A stretch of DNA of 64,000 nucleotides, taken from assembly GCF_900634625.1 (NCBI RefSeq), contig NC_041036.1:15991025-16055024 (forward strand), in the 5' to 3' direction. Under the pieces are notes generated by a model that did not search any database, was not told the DNA's origin, and was given only the letters and a program-made list of their open reading frames with translations. The stretch is from Parambassis ranga (Eukaryota; Chordata; Actinopteri; Ambassidae). Position 1 is the stretch's first letter; every line of letters starts with the position of its first letter. The position numbers and the translations under genes were made by a program. Of the stretch, positions 10,501-20,209 are shown in pieces.

Positions 10501-12036
10501 ACGCAGGCATTTGATTAAGGTGCCCTATATGAGGACACTAGTAAACAGTGGAAAGAGGTAACTGCAGCATTCTTATTAAAGCCTGCCTTTTTAATAATGT
10601 TTTTGGTGTTTTAGCTTAGGAGGCACACTTCAGTCCTGTTTGACTGCTGAGTAACAGTGTAAAGAATTACATTAGTTTGAAGTCTACTTTTAACCTATTT
10701 AAAATAAAAGTTGATCGTTTGAAACTTGTTTTTCCTCATGATATCTATTGAAAACTAATACCGAGCGCACTTTAGAGTGTTGTCGTTTGCCTTTTAAATC
10801 TGATAATTTGAGAAGTGACAGAGTAGGCAACCTTAAGTCATTTACACAGAAACATGCAAATTAGTGTCAACATAAAAAGAAGTTATGAGAAAATTGCGAA
10901 ATGATATTTTTGCCATATCGCCCATTCCTACCTCACGATGATCAAAAGGTGTTAATGATAATCAATTGAGAAAGCACAATTATATTAATCTCTTACCAGC
11001 TCTAATGTAGAACCAGTTCTCATCACTGGGGGCCAGCTCCTTGTGCTTACCCAGCTTGACAAGGTCAACCCAGTCAGGCACCTTCAGCTTTCCTGACCTG
11101 TAGACAGGAGAAGCATCAGTCAGAATTAAACCACGTAATATTGCACCCTATTAGTAAATCTGTCACTGACCCAGTCACCTGCATGTTGTTATAAAACTGG
11201 ATGAGAAGTGCACTGAAGACACTATTATATCCTGATCATTTGAGTACAGTTAAACTTGATTAATAAAACAAATACTTACTTCTTCAGGAAGGCCGCCAGG
11301 GCACGGACGAACTCCTGCTGGTTGACGTCTTTCACTGTGACTCCTGGCATCTAAATATTAAAAAATAAGTGCTATACTGAGTACAACTACCAAAAACATT
11401 ATAGCCCACAATACTCATTCACATCCACACAAAACACAATTTAAGGTTACACTGCATTGAAATTAGCTTCTAAGAGTATCGAGTTAAACCCAACTACCCA
11501 TCTATACTAATCCATATAATCAGCAGCAAGACAATTTAAAACAAACATGAGTAGGGGCCGCATTGCACTTACACGTTTTTAACCGGCATTACCTTAGCTT
11601 GTACCCAATAGCTAGCTGCCGTGTTCCTCAAACCAAAATGGCTTAACAAACCCAACAACACAATTTTGAAACCATTAACACACAAATATCACACCTATCT
11701 ACACTACATATATATATTCTTACAATATGCACACCAATATACATACAAAGCGCAACACGGAACGCTAGCAAGTTGCTAGCGGGCCTCAACGAGGTAGCAT
11801 GGGGGCAGCCATTACTAACAGAGAGCAATAGTCGTGTAAAATTCTGATAAAAAACTGATAAACACCACTTATATCGCTCAGAAACGATCATCCACCGTAT
11901 TTATCAATACTTAACATCCCAGTATACCTCGTTTGAGGCGCAAATGCTGAAGATTAGACGTAATTTATAGTCTTTACATCGAGAAAGGGAAATTTAGCGC
12001 TTTACCTTGCTTGTGGACAGCGAAGGGAAGAGGGAG
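7500..12036 (-). CDS. rps19: Ribosomal protein S19 (eS19), complete spliced gene
   Basis: Encodes eS19, a component of the head of the small ribosomal subunit needed for 18S rRNA maturation and 40S assembly. Coding exons joined on the minus strand are 11350-11280, 11097-10997, 9589-9406, 8652-8598 and 7529-7500 (71, 101, 184, 55 and 30 nt). All junctions are GT-AG and the phases fit without a gap, giving 146 aa (human 145). The protein starts MPGVTVKDVNQQEFVRALAA, contains the RHLYLRGGAGVGSMTKIYG core and ends AGQVAAANKKSV. W52, R56 and R62, positions hit in human Diamond-Blackfan anaemia, are all present. The ATG is the first base triplet of the second exon, as in human RPS19; exon 1 is untranslated with a pyrimidine-rich start (TOP mRNA, growth-regulated translation). 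The gene is divergent from the downstream GPCR gene. It looks functional: no stop, frameshift or missing core residue. Confidence 0.97.
8598..8652 (-). CDS. rps19: rps19 coding exon 4 of 5
   Basis: 55 nt encoding GGRRLTSQGTRDLDRIAGQ, with acceptor TTTCCAG and donor GTAAGA. It corresponds to the conserved C-terminal helix region of eS19. Confidence 0.95.
9406..9589 (-). CDS. rps19: rps19 coding exon 3 of 5
   Basis: 184 nt encoding the core from ASTVRHLYLRGG to IEKDPNG, with acceptor CTCCCACAG and donor GTGAGT. It holds the winged-helix segment that packs against 18S rRNA. Confidence 0.95.
9745..9990 (+). repeat. Possible degenerate LINE reverse-transcriptase remnant in rps19 intron
   Basis: Starting near 9780 one frame reads WLSNSLYLAINYNK, which resembles the WLSxNxLxLNxxKT block of fish LINE reverse transcriptases. 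The frame then decays through stops. Only this short block supports the call, so the limits and family are guesses. Confidence 0.3.
10080..10440. mobile_element. hAT-like non-autonomous transposon remnant in rps19 intron
   Basis: The right edge reads TGATCGGATCGGGCATCCCTA, the reverse complement of the TAGGGATGCCCGATC terminus carried by a very common fish hAT-type repeat. The left part contains GAGTATCTGCCGATACCAAC and CATCCGATCC, which belong to the opposite end of that repeat as remembered. The left terminus itself is eroded, no 8-bp target duplication was found and no transposase remains. Confidence 0.5.
10997..11097 (-). CDS. rps19: rps19 coding exon 2 of 5
   Basis: 101 nt encoding SGKLKVPDWVDLVKLGKHKE through ENWFYIRA, with acceptor TGTCTACAG and donor GTAAGAG. 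It carries W52 and R56. Confidence 0.96.
11280..11350 (-). CDS. rps19: rps19 first coding exon
   Basis: 71 nt beginning directly at the initiator ATG after the acceptor ATATTTAG, encoding MPGVTVKDVNQQ through LKK. The donor is GTAAGT. ATG as the first exon base triplet matches the human gene structure. Confidence 0.96.
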
Positions 12037-12038
12037 GA
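12006..12038 (-). other. rps19: rps19 untranslated exon 1 with 5' terminal oligopyrimidine tract
   Basis: On the minus strand a pyrimidine stretch (CCTCCCTCTTCCCTTCGC) is followed by TGTCCACAAGCAAG and a donor GTAAAG at 12005. Ribosomal-protein mRNAs start with C followed by pyrimidines, so the cap site should lie in about 12028-12038. The exact transcription start cannot be fixed from sequence alone. Confidence 0.75.
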
Positions 12039-12165
12039 ACGGGGTTTCCAACCCGTGTTAAAACGGGCAAATCTCGTTGCGTTACGCGAGATCAGAGTGT
12101 TGTTATTTCCACCGGTGACTCATTCGCATTCATCACAGTCTCCAGTGCTCATGCGCATCAGAAAC
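12039..12165 (-). promoter_or_regulatory. rps19: rps19 core promoter region
   Basis: Lies just upstream of the pyrimidine-rich start and has no TATA box, usual for ribosomal-protein genes. It contains an imperfect palindrome TCTCGTTGCGTTACGCGAGA at 12072-12091 (related to the TCTCGCGAGA housekeeping-promoter motif), an AP-1-like TGACTCA at 12116-12122, and an NRF1-like CATGCGCAT at 12150-12158. The factor assignments are inferences from motif shape. Confidence 0.5.
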
Positions 12166-12169
12166 TGGA

Positions 12170-14584
12170 TTAGGCTGCGTTAATAGTGCTGCAACATACA
12201 TGTGATCAAGGTTAACAGTGTAAATAAGGTATATACCTCATTCACAGATCTACAAGCAGCAATTAAAGACAACAAGGTTAAAACCATCAAACGCAAGGTT
12301 ACAATTAAAATCATTATTTATATCATCATTTATATTTTATATTCATCATAGATTTATCACTGTACTACCTAATTAAAATTACTGTTCTTCTCTCTATTTC
12401 CACCCTTACCTTTAAGCTAATAGCTTTAAAACTTACATTAAAATCAACTTATTGTCATTTTTGTCACATGTATCTCGCAGCACTCTGCAGCCTAGAGGTT
12501 GGCCCCTTTCTCAGACAGCAGGAGAATAATTTGTACACACACATGCTTGGGTGATTTTGGGGGGAACTAAAGGGATATTTTCCTTAATAACTCTCAGCCC
12601 CTTCAGGTCACTTGCGTTGCAAAAAGTAAACATTTTCACAACTCAGTTTTCACCCAATAGCCTATTCAGTAGCTTCAAGCATTTTTCTCTTGATTGTCAT
12701 AGAGCTTTATGTTGCATCGGTTATTTTCAAATGCTACGGGTCTATTTTAATAGCTGTCTACACAATCACAATAATAACATACAAAGCATGAGCCAGATCT
12801 TTACTAAAGCATGAATTGTCTCTGGAGGGGGAATTGTAATATAAACATGTGTGTATGAACTATTCATTTTCATTACCTCACGGCCATTCCATCAAAAACC
12901 TCATTGTTATTGAGAAATGGATTCTTTTTTTTATTACAGGGAATCTGAATATAAAAGGTTCTTGCACGAATAAACCTTATTTCTGTATGTGTGTCCGCGC
13001 TCATGTGTATGTGCGTGTGTGTCCTATTTACATAGTTCCCTGGCTTGCAGCAGTGGTGGTGCCCTTTACACATATCAGATGGAAAGGGCAGCCATGCTCC
13101 AACATTGACACAATTGATATGTTTGCAGAGACAGAAAAGAGATAGAAGGCAAGGTTGATAAGCAGAGGTTTATGAATCAGGTTTACTCTGTCAGCGGGGA
13201 CAGACAGTTAGAGTGAGAGGTGAGAGGAAAAGATAGAGATCCTGGAAGGAAATAAAAAGACAGCCAAGTCATACAGAAGGCAGATTAGGTCTTTGTATAA
13301 ACTATCCGTGTCATCGCAGGGCATCTCAACAGGTAAATCTACATTTTTATTATAATTTACCTCCTTAGCACAATGTCAACATCCAGGCATCCCATTGATT
13401 CTGCATAATTGGCAGTAACTATGCAGAAGGGTTTAGGCCTATAGATAGAATGTACTTTACTTTCAAAGAGCTTAATTGATTAATTACAGCAATAAATTAC
13501 TCTGGGAATGTCCAGCCACCAATTTGAATTGAAAACTCACACAAGGTGGATTAAACTCTGTTAATTACTTCAGTAAATCAATTTTGCTGAGGCCCTTCAA
13601 GTAGCTAGACAGGAGACAACTGTGTAAAGTGATTATGAAGTGGTATGAAGAGGTTATTTCAGAGCCAGTCATGATTATTATGGAATGGACGACTAACACC
13701 AAACGTTCCAAAAAGGTCAAACTAATTACATGGAATGGACAGGTGGCATATTGAAGAAGCAAATCTGCACTTTCAATATCCATCCGCCTGCTTTATGTCA
13801 GACTATTGTTTGAAAATGCACTAAAATTAGGTGCCAATCATTTTTGCAATATATTTGCTGAAAATTGCTCACTGGGGGAGTGTGCACTTGAGTCTATTTA
13901 CACACAAAAAATGTCTAGGCTTATTTTTATGGCAGACAGAATGTGTGTGCGTGTGTACGTGAATGATGTATAGTGAGGCTGTTAGAAGAAGAGATTTGAG
14001 CCAAAGACTAGAAAACAATGAGAGAGGTGAGAGTGTTAGCAGCGTGTTGCCACCCGGCTTGGTGCTTGTTGCTCTGTGTTTGCATGGTGCTCACATCCTC
14101 TGTGGAGAAGTTCTGTCAAGTCTGGTCTGGCCTGACCTTTTCACTCTCCAGGCACGTTTACAGCTCTCCAATACCTATCAAAATATCTACTCTACTTCTG
14201 CCCGTCTCTTTGCCCCCAGCACAAAATTGCATCACATTTTCAATCCTTCTACAACTGTACTTTTTTCTTTAGCTCTGTGTTTTTTTAGTATTCTGACCCT
14301 ACACTTTTATATGCTTAACCTCAAAATTTCCTCCACACTTATCACTCCTTTCTCATTTATATTCCTACTATTCTTTGTCTTTTTCTCTTTGTTTAAGCAC
14401 TCCTTTGAGAATGCAAGTGAAATTTCCAGGAACATTGAGACCACAAAGAGACACAGGGCAGAGGTGACACAGAGTGGGGATGAATAGGCATCAATACGTT
14501 TTTTTCTCATCACATCATTATCAGTGATGAACTTTTAAACTGTATTTAAATATATATATATACTTTTCTATTGTATTTTCAGAC
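12170..14584. other. Intergenic region between divergent rps19 and the GPCR gene
   Basis: No exon was recognised. The part at 13330-13780 is dense in TAATTA/ATTA and ATGAAT-like words and otherwise complex, resembling conserved non-coding DNA. The last bases before the GPCR ATG, TATTGTATTTTCAG, look like a splice acceptor, so an untranslated GPCR exon may lie somewhere here. An open frame at 13963-14487 was examined and not accepted as a gene. Confidence 0.4.
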
Positions 14585-14952
14585 ATGGAATTCATGTGGC
14601 TGTACTCCCTGTCCCAGTGCATTGTGTCCGTGTCTGTAATTGTGGTGAGTGGGAGATTGTGCATGGCGGTCAGCGGCAGCAGTTCAACGGCCCATGTCCA
14701 GGAGGCTGCCCATGGTGCCAGGCTCCAACCTGGGAGTGTGTCATGCTGTCTTCGGCTGTGCTTAGGCTGGGTGGGGGCCATCGGAGGTGCAGTGGGAGTC
14801 CCCGTCACTGTGCTACTCAACCTGCGAGCCCCCCAGTGTCTGTACACCTGCGTAACTCTTGTGTGTTCCCCATTGCTGGTCAGGCAGTTCACCATGTTTC
14901 TGCTAATGCTACTTACATTGGATGCCCATCTATACCATCATTTTGCACACAG
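14585..14952 (+). CDS. Adenosine-receptor-like GPCR, exon 1 (TM1-TM3)
   Basis: Encodes residues 1-122 plus two bases of R123: a hydrophobic TM1 (about 6-30), a poorly conserved first loop, TM2 (about 52-79), and TM3 (about 85-112) ending TLDAHLYHH in place of the usual DRY region. The donor is CACACAG/GTGAGT. Confidence 0.8.
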
Positions 14953-16519
14953 GTGAGTTCAGACAATAGATAAATCAATTCAAGCAGTCAAGAATATACA
15001 AATTACAGCTGGGCTTGCAACATAGCAGAATAAAGTGACGTTGTAATTAACAGGTCCTAGTGAGCTGAAGATAATAAAAGAATGTGGTGTGCCATTTTGT
15101 AAATCTTTGACCTATTCTTCTGTTTATGTCTGAGAACATATTGACAAATCTTCAGTGTGAGTGGTAAAAGTGGAAAAGTGTATGCATGAAGTAGATAATT
15201 ACCAATTATCTTTCATAAGATGTTTTTCTCCAAGTAAAATAAAAGATCACAGTTACACAGCATACAACATTCTAATACTTTCTTGTATGCGTGGGAAAAG
15301 GTAAATAATGTGGGTGGCAAGAGTCAAGCAACACTCTTAAATGTGCTGTCAGCTATGAAGGAAAAATCAATACAAGTGTAAAAGAAAAAAATATATGTCA
15401 GGATGCTCCACTGTATGTAATAGTGATCAAAACAGACTGCAAGGCGGTTTTTCTCACAGCCTAAAATGCTCTCTCAGACAGTAGATAAATATCAATATAG
15501 ACTCTGAGGAGCTTTTGATTGACAGTCACCTACATACTCTGGCTTTCAACCAGTTAACCAACTGTTTGACACAAATGAAGATTACTGTGCTGATTACTCA
15601 GATCTAAACCAATGCCTTGTATTACCTCTTTTTAAATCCATCTTCCTGTCTGAATTTTAGATACTCCACCATGGTGACACGTCGGCGAGCTCTTTGTGCA
15701 GTCCTGCTGAGCTGGGTGGCCTCCGTTCTGTTTTCGTTTGGCGACTTCATTGGCTCAGATGTCCTCGACACCTGGAGAAGGGATAATAGTGGTCCAGGCA
15801 CAGCTGGCCTCGGGCTTGGTGGCAACTGGACAACCTCCTTACCCCATTTTACCAGATTCCCACCTCATAAGTACCACCATGACCGTAAGGTTATTGGGAA
15901 GTATCTTCCATATGGGGGCTTTTTGTCAAAGTTTTATGTGGAGGACATGCACAACTTCACCTATGCTGAGATTCACAGCAGCCATTGGGGCGTGTGTGCT
16001 CCTGACACTATTCTCAGTCCCCACTTCCTAGTTTATGTTCATGGGATGACAGTGTTCATGCTTCCCTTGCTTTGGCTACTGGCCATTTACCTTAACCTGT
16101 TATGCACAAAACCAGGGAAGACAGCTTTTAGTCATGCAGACATACCAAAACAAGACCCTGGCCTGGTACACTCCCTGGCTCTATCCATTTCTCTTTTAGT
16201 CGTGCTGTGCCTGCCTCTTCACATTACTCAAGCTGTCTTGCTTTTCAACCCTAATGCCTATCTTCCCGCTTGGATTCAAGCAGTCACCTTGTTCCTCTTC
16301 CAGCTGTATAGTCTTGTGCCCCAGATCATTTTCACTCCTCCCAGGACACAAACGGGGGAAGGACGGCCATCTTTTCCTCTTTCTGTTTTCAACTTTCCAC
16401 CTGCAGTCTCTCAGTCCAGAGGAAAATCGGTCCACATGGCAATACGTGAAGCAGTGCAGGCAGCTCCATGGTCTTCAGCCAAACACTCCCTTAAAGCCAA
16501 AGTCTGCCCAGAGGTCTGA
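14585..16519 (+). CDS. Atypical adenosine-receptor-like class A GPCR
   Basis: Two exons, 14585-14952 and 15661-16519 (GTGAGT donor, TTTTAG acceptor, phase 2), encode a 408-aa seven-helix membrane protein. Homology to adenosine receptors is seen in VPVTVLLN...CLYTCVTLVCSPLL (end of TM2 to TM3), RYSTMVTRRRA (second intracellular loop), CAPDTIL...LPLLWLLAIYL (loop 2 to TM5) and LCLPLHIT (TM6). The intron falls in the second intracellular loop, as in vertebrate adenosine-receptor genes. Key positions are altered: DRY is D113-A114-H115, the TM2 aspartate aligns with glycine, the TM6 CWLP is L305-C306-L307-P308, the adenosine-binding Asn 6.55 aligns with Q313, and NPxxY is P343-Q-I-I-F347. The loop cysteines (C89 region and C235) remain. 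The TM4-TM5 loop is long, about 85 residues, with N-glycosylation sites at N178 and N221. Ligand and signalling are unknown. The start is the only upstream ATG of the frame and follows a likely acceptor. Confidence 0.8.
15661..16519 (+). CDS. Adenosine-receptor-like GPCR, exon 2 (TM4-TM7 and tail)
   Basis: Encodes Y124 to the stop: basic TRRRA in loop 2, TM4 (about 132-152), the enlarged second extracellular loop, TM5 (about 244-270), a short third intracellular loop, TM6 (about 292-317), TM7 (about 326-347) and a 60-residue tail. The frame is open upstream of the acceptor, but that part is intron because exon 1 joins in frame. Confidence 0.85.
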
Positions 16520-17064
16520 TCTTTTTATTAGTGGAAGATGTGGGATGTTTTTAAGAAAGCATATAAATAATCTTCCTAGAACAAACCCCCTCTACATTTG
16601 GTGAGCTAAAGTGTTAGAGATAAATAAGTTGTCAACTGAATACATACTAAAAACAGTATATTCCTGTTTGTTGTTGGCTTTTTAACTATAATCAACCACC
16701 CTGTGCACACACACAGACATATTATGAATAAGTCACAAGCGAAAAGGCCAGCTAATTATTGGGTCCCATACCAAATGTCAGTGAGAAAATGAAGTCTCCA
16801 GATGCTAACTACTATCCTGATCACAGATGTCTGTTTTCTTTGACTGCTCTTCCTGTGGGTCTTATTCTAAGCCTGTTTTAAATCTCTGCTAAGCCAACCA
16901 CCAGTAATGTAGATATATGAGTGACAGCATTTAATTAAACATTCAGTAATAACACAGTGGTCCAGAGAGGACGCATTGCAGAGAAAACATAATTAACCTG
17001 GTTATGACACAATATTCATGGCTATTTTGATTCAACTTGTAAATATAATGTGATGCTCTCTTGT

Positions 17065-17070
17065 AATAAA
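17065..17070 (+). terminator. Candidate polyadenylation signal for the GPCR gene
   Basis: AATAAA about 545 bp after the stop codon on the coding strand. It is the first clear canonical signal noticed downstream; use is unproven. Confidence 0.3.
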
Positions 17071-18021
17071 AAGGGCCATGCTCATACTAATTGGATTGTT
17101 CATCTTGAATCTTGTCGGTGTTAAGAATTCACTGATGGAGAAACGAGGAGAACTCAATCTCCTACACACACACAGAGCATTGGCATGACAGTCGGCGTGG
17201 CTTTTCTCCTCTCGTGTGATCATAGATCTGCTCTTTCTGTCTCTTCCTCGGGGGGTTTAGTTTTGTTGTCTGCTTTTTTTGATAACTGATTCATTTTCTC
17301 AAATCTTTCTCTGCTTTAAAACTCCCTTTCATGTGTTCAAAAAAATACACAGAGTGGAACATATTATTGATAGTGAAATCTGGTAAAGGGGGAGATTTCC
17401 CTAGCTTCCTCTGCACAGCTGCCCATTCAATTGTTCTGTCTGCTTGAAAGCTCTCCTTCCTGATTATGCTTTGGCCTAGACACACTCAGCAACCTAAATC
17501 AATGCTTCATGCTATGCTGTCACTGTGTGCACACCTCTTTGCCACTCCAGGGTCACACTGCCAAGACCAAAGAACATAAACACTGTTCACTTTCCTTTAG
17601 GATTACAAGGTTTTGGTTTAAAAACGGGTACAAACTGTTTCTAATCCACCAAGTTGAGGCAAGAAAAAATAAAGAGTTTGTTTGGATGGACTGTGATGTT
17701 TACTGCAACTCATAGAAATGAAATATGACTGTCATAAATGGGTCATAAATGGGAAATTCACTCATGTGAACCCGTTCCAGGACATTAATCGGCGAAACTA
17801 GCATCAAAGAGAAGCTACGTGAGTTATTCATAGACTTCTTGCAGTCGTTATTGGCCAGATTATGGTACTTTCACTGCATATCGTAAAGTTGGAGAGGAAT
17901 ATAACCAACTGTTGCCTGGGTTGCTCCTTATTGTTTCTTATGTCTACTGATTTGATCAACACCCTCCATGATGAAAGAGTATCACACGTCTCTGTTAATT
18001 TACCTTAATTTTTTTTTAATT

Positions 18022-18252
18022 AATTTTAGATACTTTAATAATCCCAGAGGGAAATTGCTTAAGGCTGCTGCCAAGCAGTGTCATACAATGACCAGCAAGG
18101 CACGCCACACCAGTGAGTGCACTGGAGGCAGTGCGGGTAAAGTGTCTTGCCCAAGGACACACAACAATGACTTAGGGAGGAGTTGGGATCGAACCATTAA
18201 CCTTCCGGTTATTGGACAACCCTGCTTTACCACTGCTGGTGGTACAGTATTA
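18022..18252 (-). mobile_element. tRNA-derived SINE with conserved core and LINE-type tail
   Basis: Read on the minus strand, the element has a tRNA-like head: an A-box-like AGCAGTGGTAAAGCAGGG (about 18220-18237) and a B box GGTTCGATCCC (18185-18195). Next comes the core GTGTCCTTGGGCAAGACACT, widespread in fish SINEs, and then a tail GCAATTTCCCTCTGGGATTATTAAAG shared with a LINE 3' end. The three-part structure fits the V-SINE type. RNA polymerase III would transcribe such an element from the internal boxes. It lies between the GPCR gene and cadm4. Confidence 0.7.
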
Positions 18253-20187
18253 TTATTATTATATGATATATGATATATAACATGACAGTATGTTATAGTA
18301 ATTCACTGCTAACAGGATTTGACTGAAACACAAATTTGTACCATTATAATACTATATTTTCTTGACTTTTTGTTCAGTCATTGTGTTTTTGGTAAGGTAA
18401 CCCCTGCACTCTCAGTGCTAAAGTGAAGTAAAAATGATACAAAAACTTTACTTGTTTGTTGAGCTTTCTGTTTCCCATGAGATGGAGCAGAAATAATAGT
18501 ATCAACCTACCGATGCTCACAACCGGACTGAGTGCTGCCCCACAGGAAAACAAACAGATGAAACCTTTGTTTGAAGGACAAACACTTCTGTTTTGATGAC
18601 ATGCTGTATAAACGGACAATATTCTTAGTTTTATTACTCATCGACCACAGTAGGTCCGATAGCAGGAGCTACCAGTGCTATCTTTGCGTCATCATAAACT
18701 GAAGATATGTCTAGTGTCGTCTGAATTGTTTGTCGGCCAGAGTGTCATCTCATGCTGGTACCGCCTGGCAAGTCCATTACTTTGATTGCCGTTTGACAAT
18801 CTGTCTTTATGACAGGCGACCGTGGAGCTTTGCCATCAATGGAAGAGAAACACATCGATCTATCACCCTGTGACCTCCAGCGGCTTTCAAATCTAGCCCC
18901 ACACACAGATGGACATGTTGAGTGCTTCTCGACAGAATCGGGTATTGATTGTGTGGATGTTAATGGCGGAGTCATATTTTTCTGTGTGCATCTGACTCAA
19001 CCCTCCTGTCACCCTTTCTTCCCTGCTATCTGTTCTTATGATTCATTAGCCCAACCACAGAGCCTACTGTTTTGTTTATTCTGAACGAGGTGCCAGTTAT
19101 AACGGGCTCCACTGCCTTCATCTTTATCTTCCTACCAATAATTCTGCTATTCCCCATTGATCTAATCATATGCTCCATCTCCTGTTCTTTTTTTCCCCCA
19201 CAGAATTTCAAAAACAGGCACCTGCTAATTACACAGTAAACATATCCAAAAACCAGCCTGATCCCCACTGTTATTTTGGGATTCTTTTTTATTTTTGTCG
19301 TGCTTTGTATCTTTTCCCCTATAAAGAAATAGTTAGCTATATATCAACAATGACACATGGACTCTAAAATAAACAAGAGTGAAAGACAGGAGAAGAGACA
19401 ACTAGGCACAGGAGACAAAGAGAGAGAGAAAGACTGGGAAGAGAGGAAAGGTAAGAGTGAAAAATGACAGCAATTTCTCTACAGAAGAACCAAAAGCAAA
19501 CCATGGGAAGTGTACATTTCTTTTAACATTTACCATTATAATAATAACAACGGCAATTATAATAACAGTAACAACAATCATAATTGTTCAAAACAATAAT
19601 AATAATTAATAAAAAAATCAATAAGACCTCTGGTTTCTCATAAAGACAAATGTTTTTTTTTATTCTTTTCTTTATTTTTCTTTAAAGACCACTGGACAGT
19701 AGTTTGTTCGGTTCGCACCTCTATAGGCTAATATTCTGTGTTAGTATAGTTGCTTCATAATGCGTTTCAATAGTAAACTGTTTTCTTATTTCTTAAAAGT
19801 TTAATTTAATTTATGTTGCTGTTCTTTTTTTTATACAAACAAGAAATTCAGAGATATGTATACTTGTTCTGTCAACGTGTTTACTGTACGTATGAATGTG
19901 TGCATGTAACTGCATGTGTGGTAGCATTCAGAAAAAATACCCATCCATTTTAGTCTCTCATTCATTCCTTTTGCTATCGCTCCCCTTGCCCTTCTTATTA
20001 AGACTTTTAAACCTTTTTATCCCCTTAATGACATTCTAAAATAATTAAGCTTTTCTTTAATGCCTTAGCAACTCATATTCCTTTCTTCTTTCTTGGGAAC
20101 GCAGCCCAACACTAATCCTTTCATTATTAGGAGCCAACAAAGGAGGAGCGATAGAAGGGGGGGACAGACAGAGAGAAAGAGCGATGT

Positions 20188-20209
20188 GAGAGAGAGAGAG
20201 AGAGAGAGG
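20188..20209. repeat. (GA)n microsatellite
   Basis: Uninterrupted GA dinucleotides, about 11 units, in the presumed cadm4 3' flank, within a longer purine-rich stretch (20150-20240). Confidence 0.85.

Noticed and set aside
11830..11900. C/D-box snoRNA in rps19 intron 1
   Set aside because: Ribosomal-protein introns often host snoRNAs, and GGATGATCG with a nearby CTGAG was noticed on the minus strand, but the C box is imperfect and no terminal stem was found.
13963..14487. 174-codon open frame just upstream of the GPCR gene
   Set aside because: Hydrophobic, Phe/Leu-rich translation of T-rich DNA with no family match. An untranslated GPCR exon is possible here but this frame does not join the GPCR start in a supported way.
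15617..15660. Upstream extension of the GPCR exon 2 frame (MYYLFLNPSSCLNF)
   Set aside because: It is intron: the sequence is a pyrimidine-rich acceptor region and exon 1 at 14585-14952 joins in frame at 15661.
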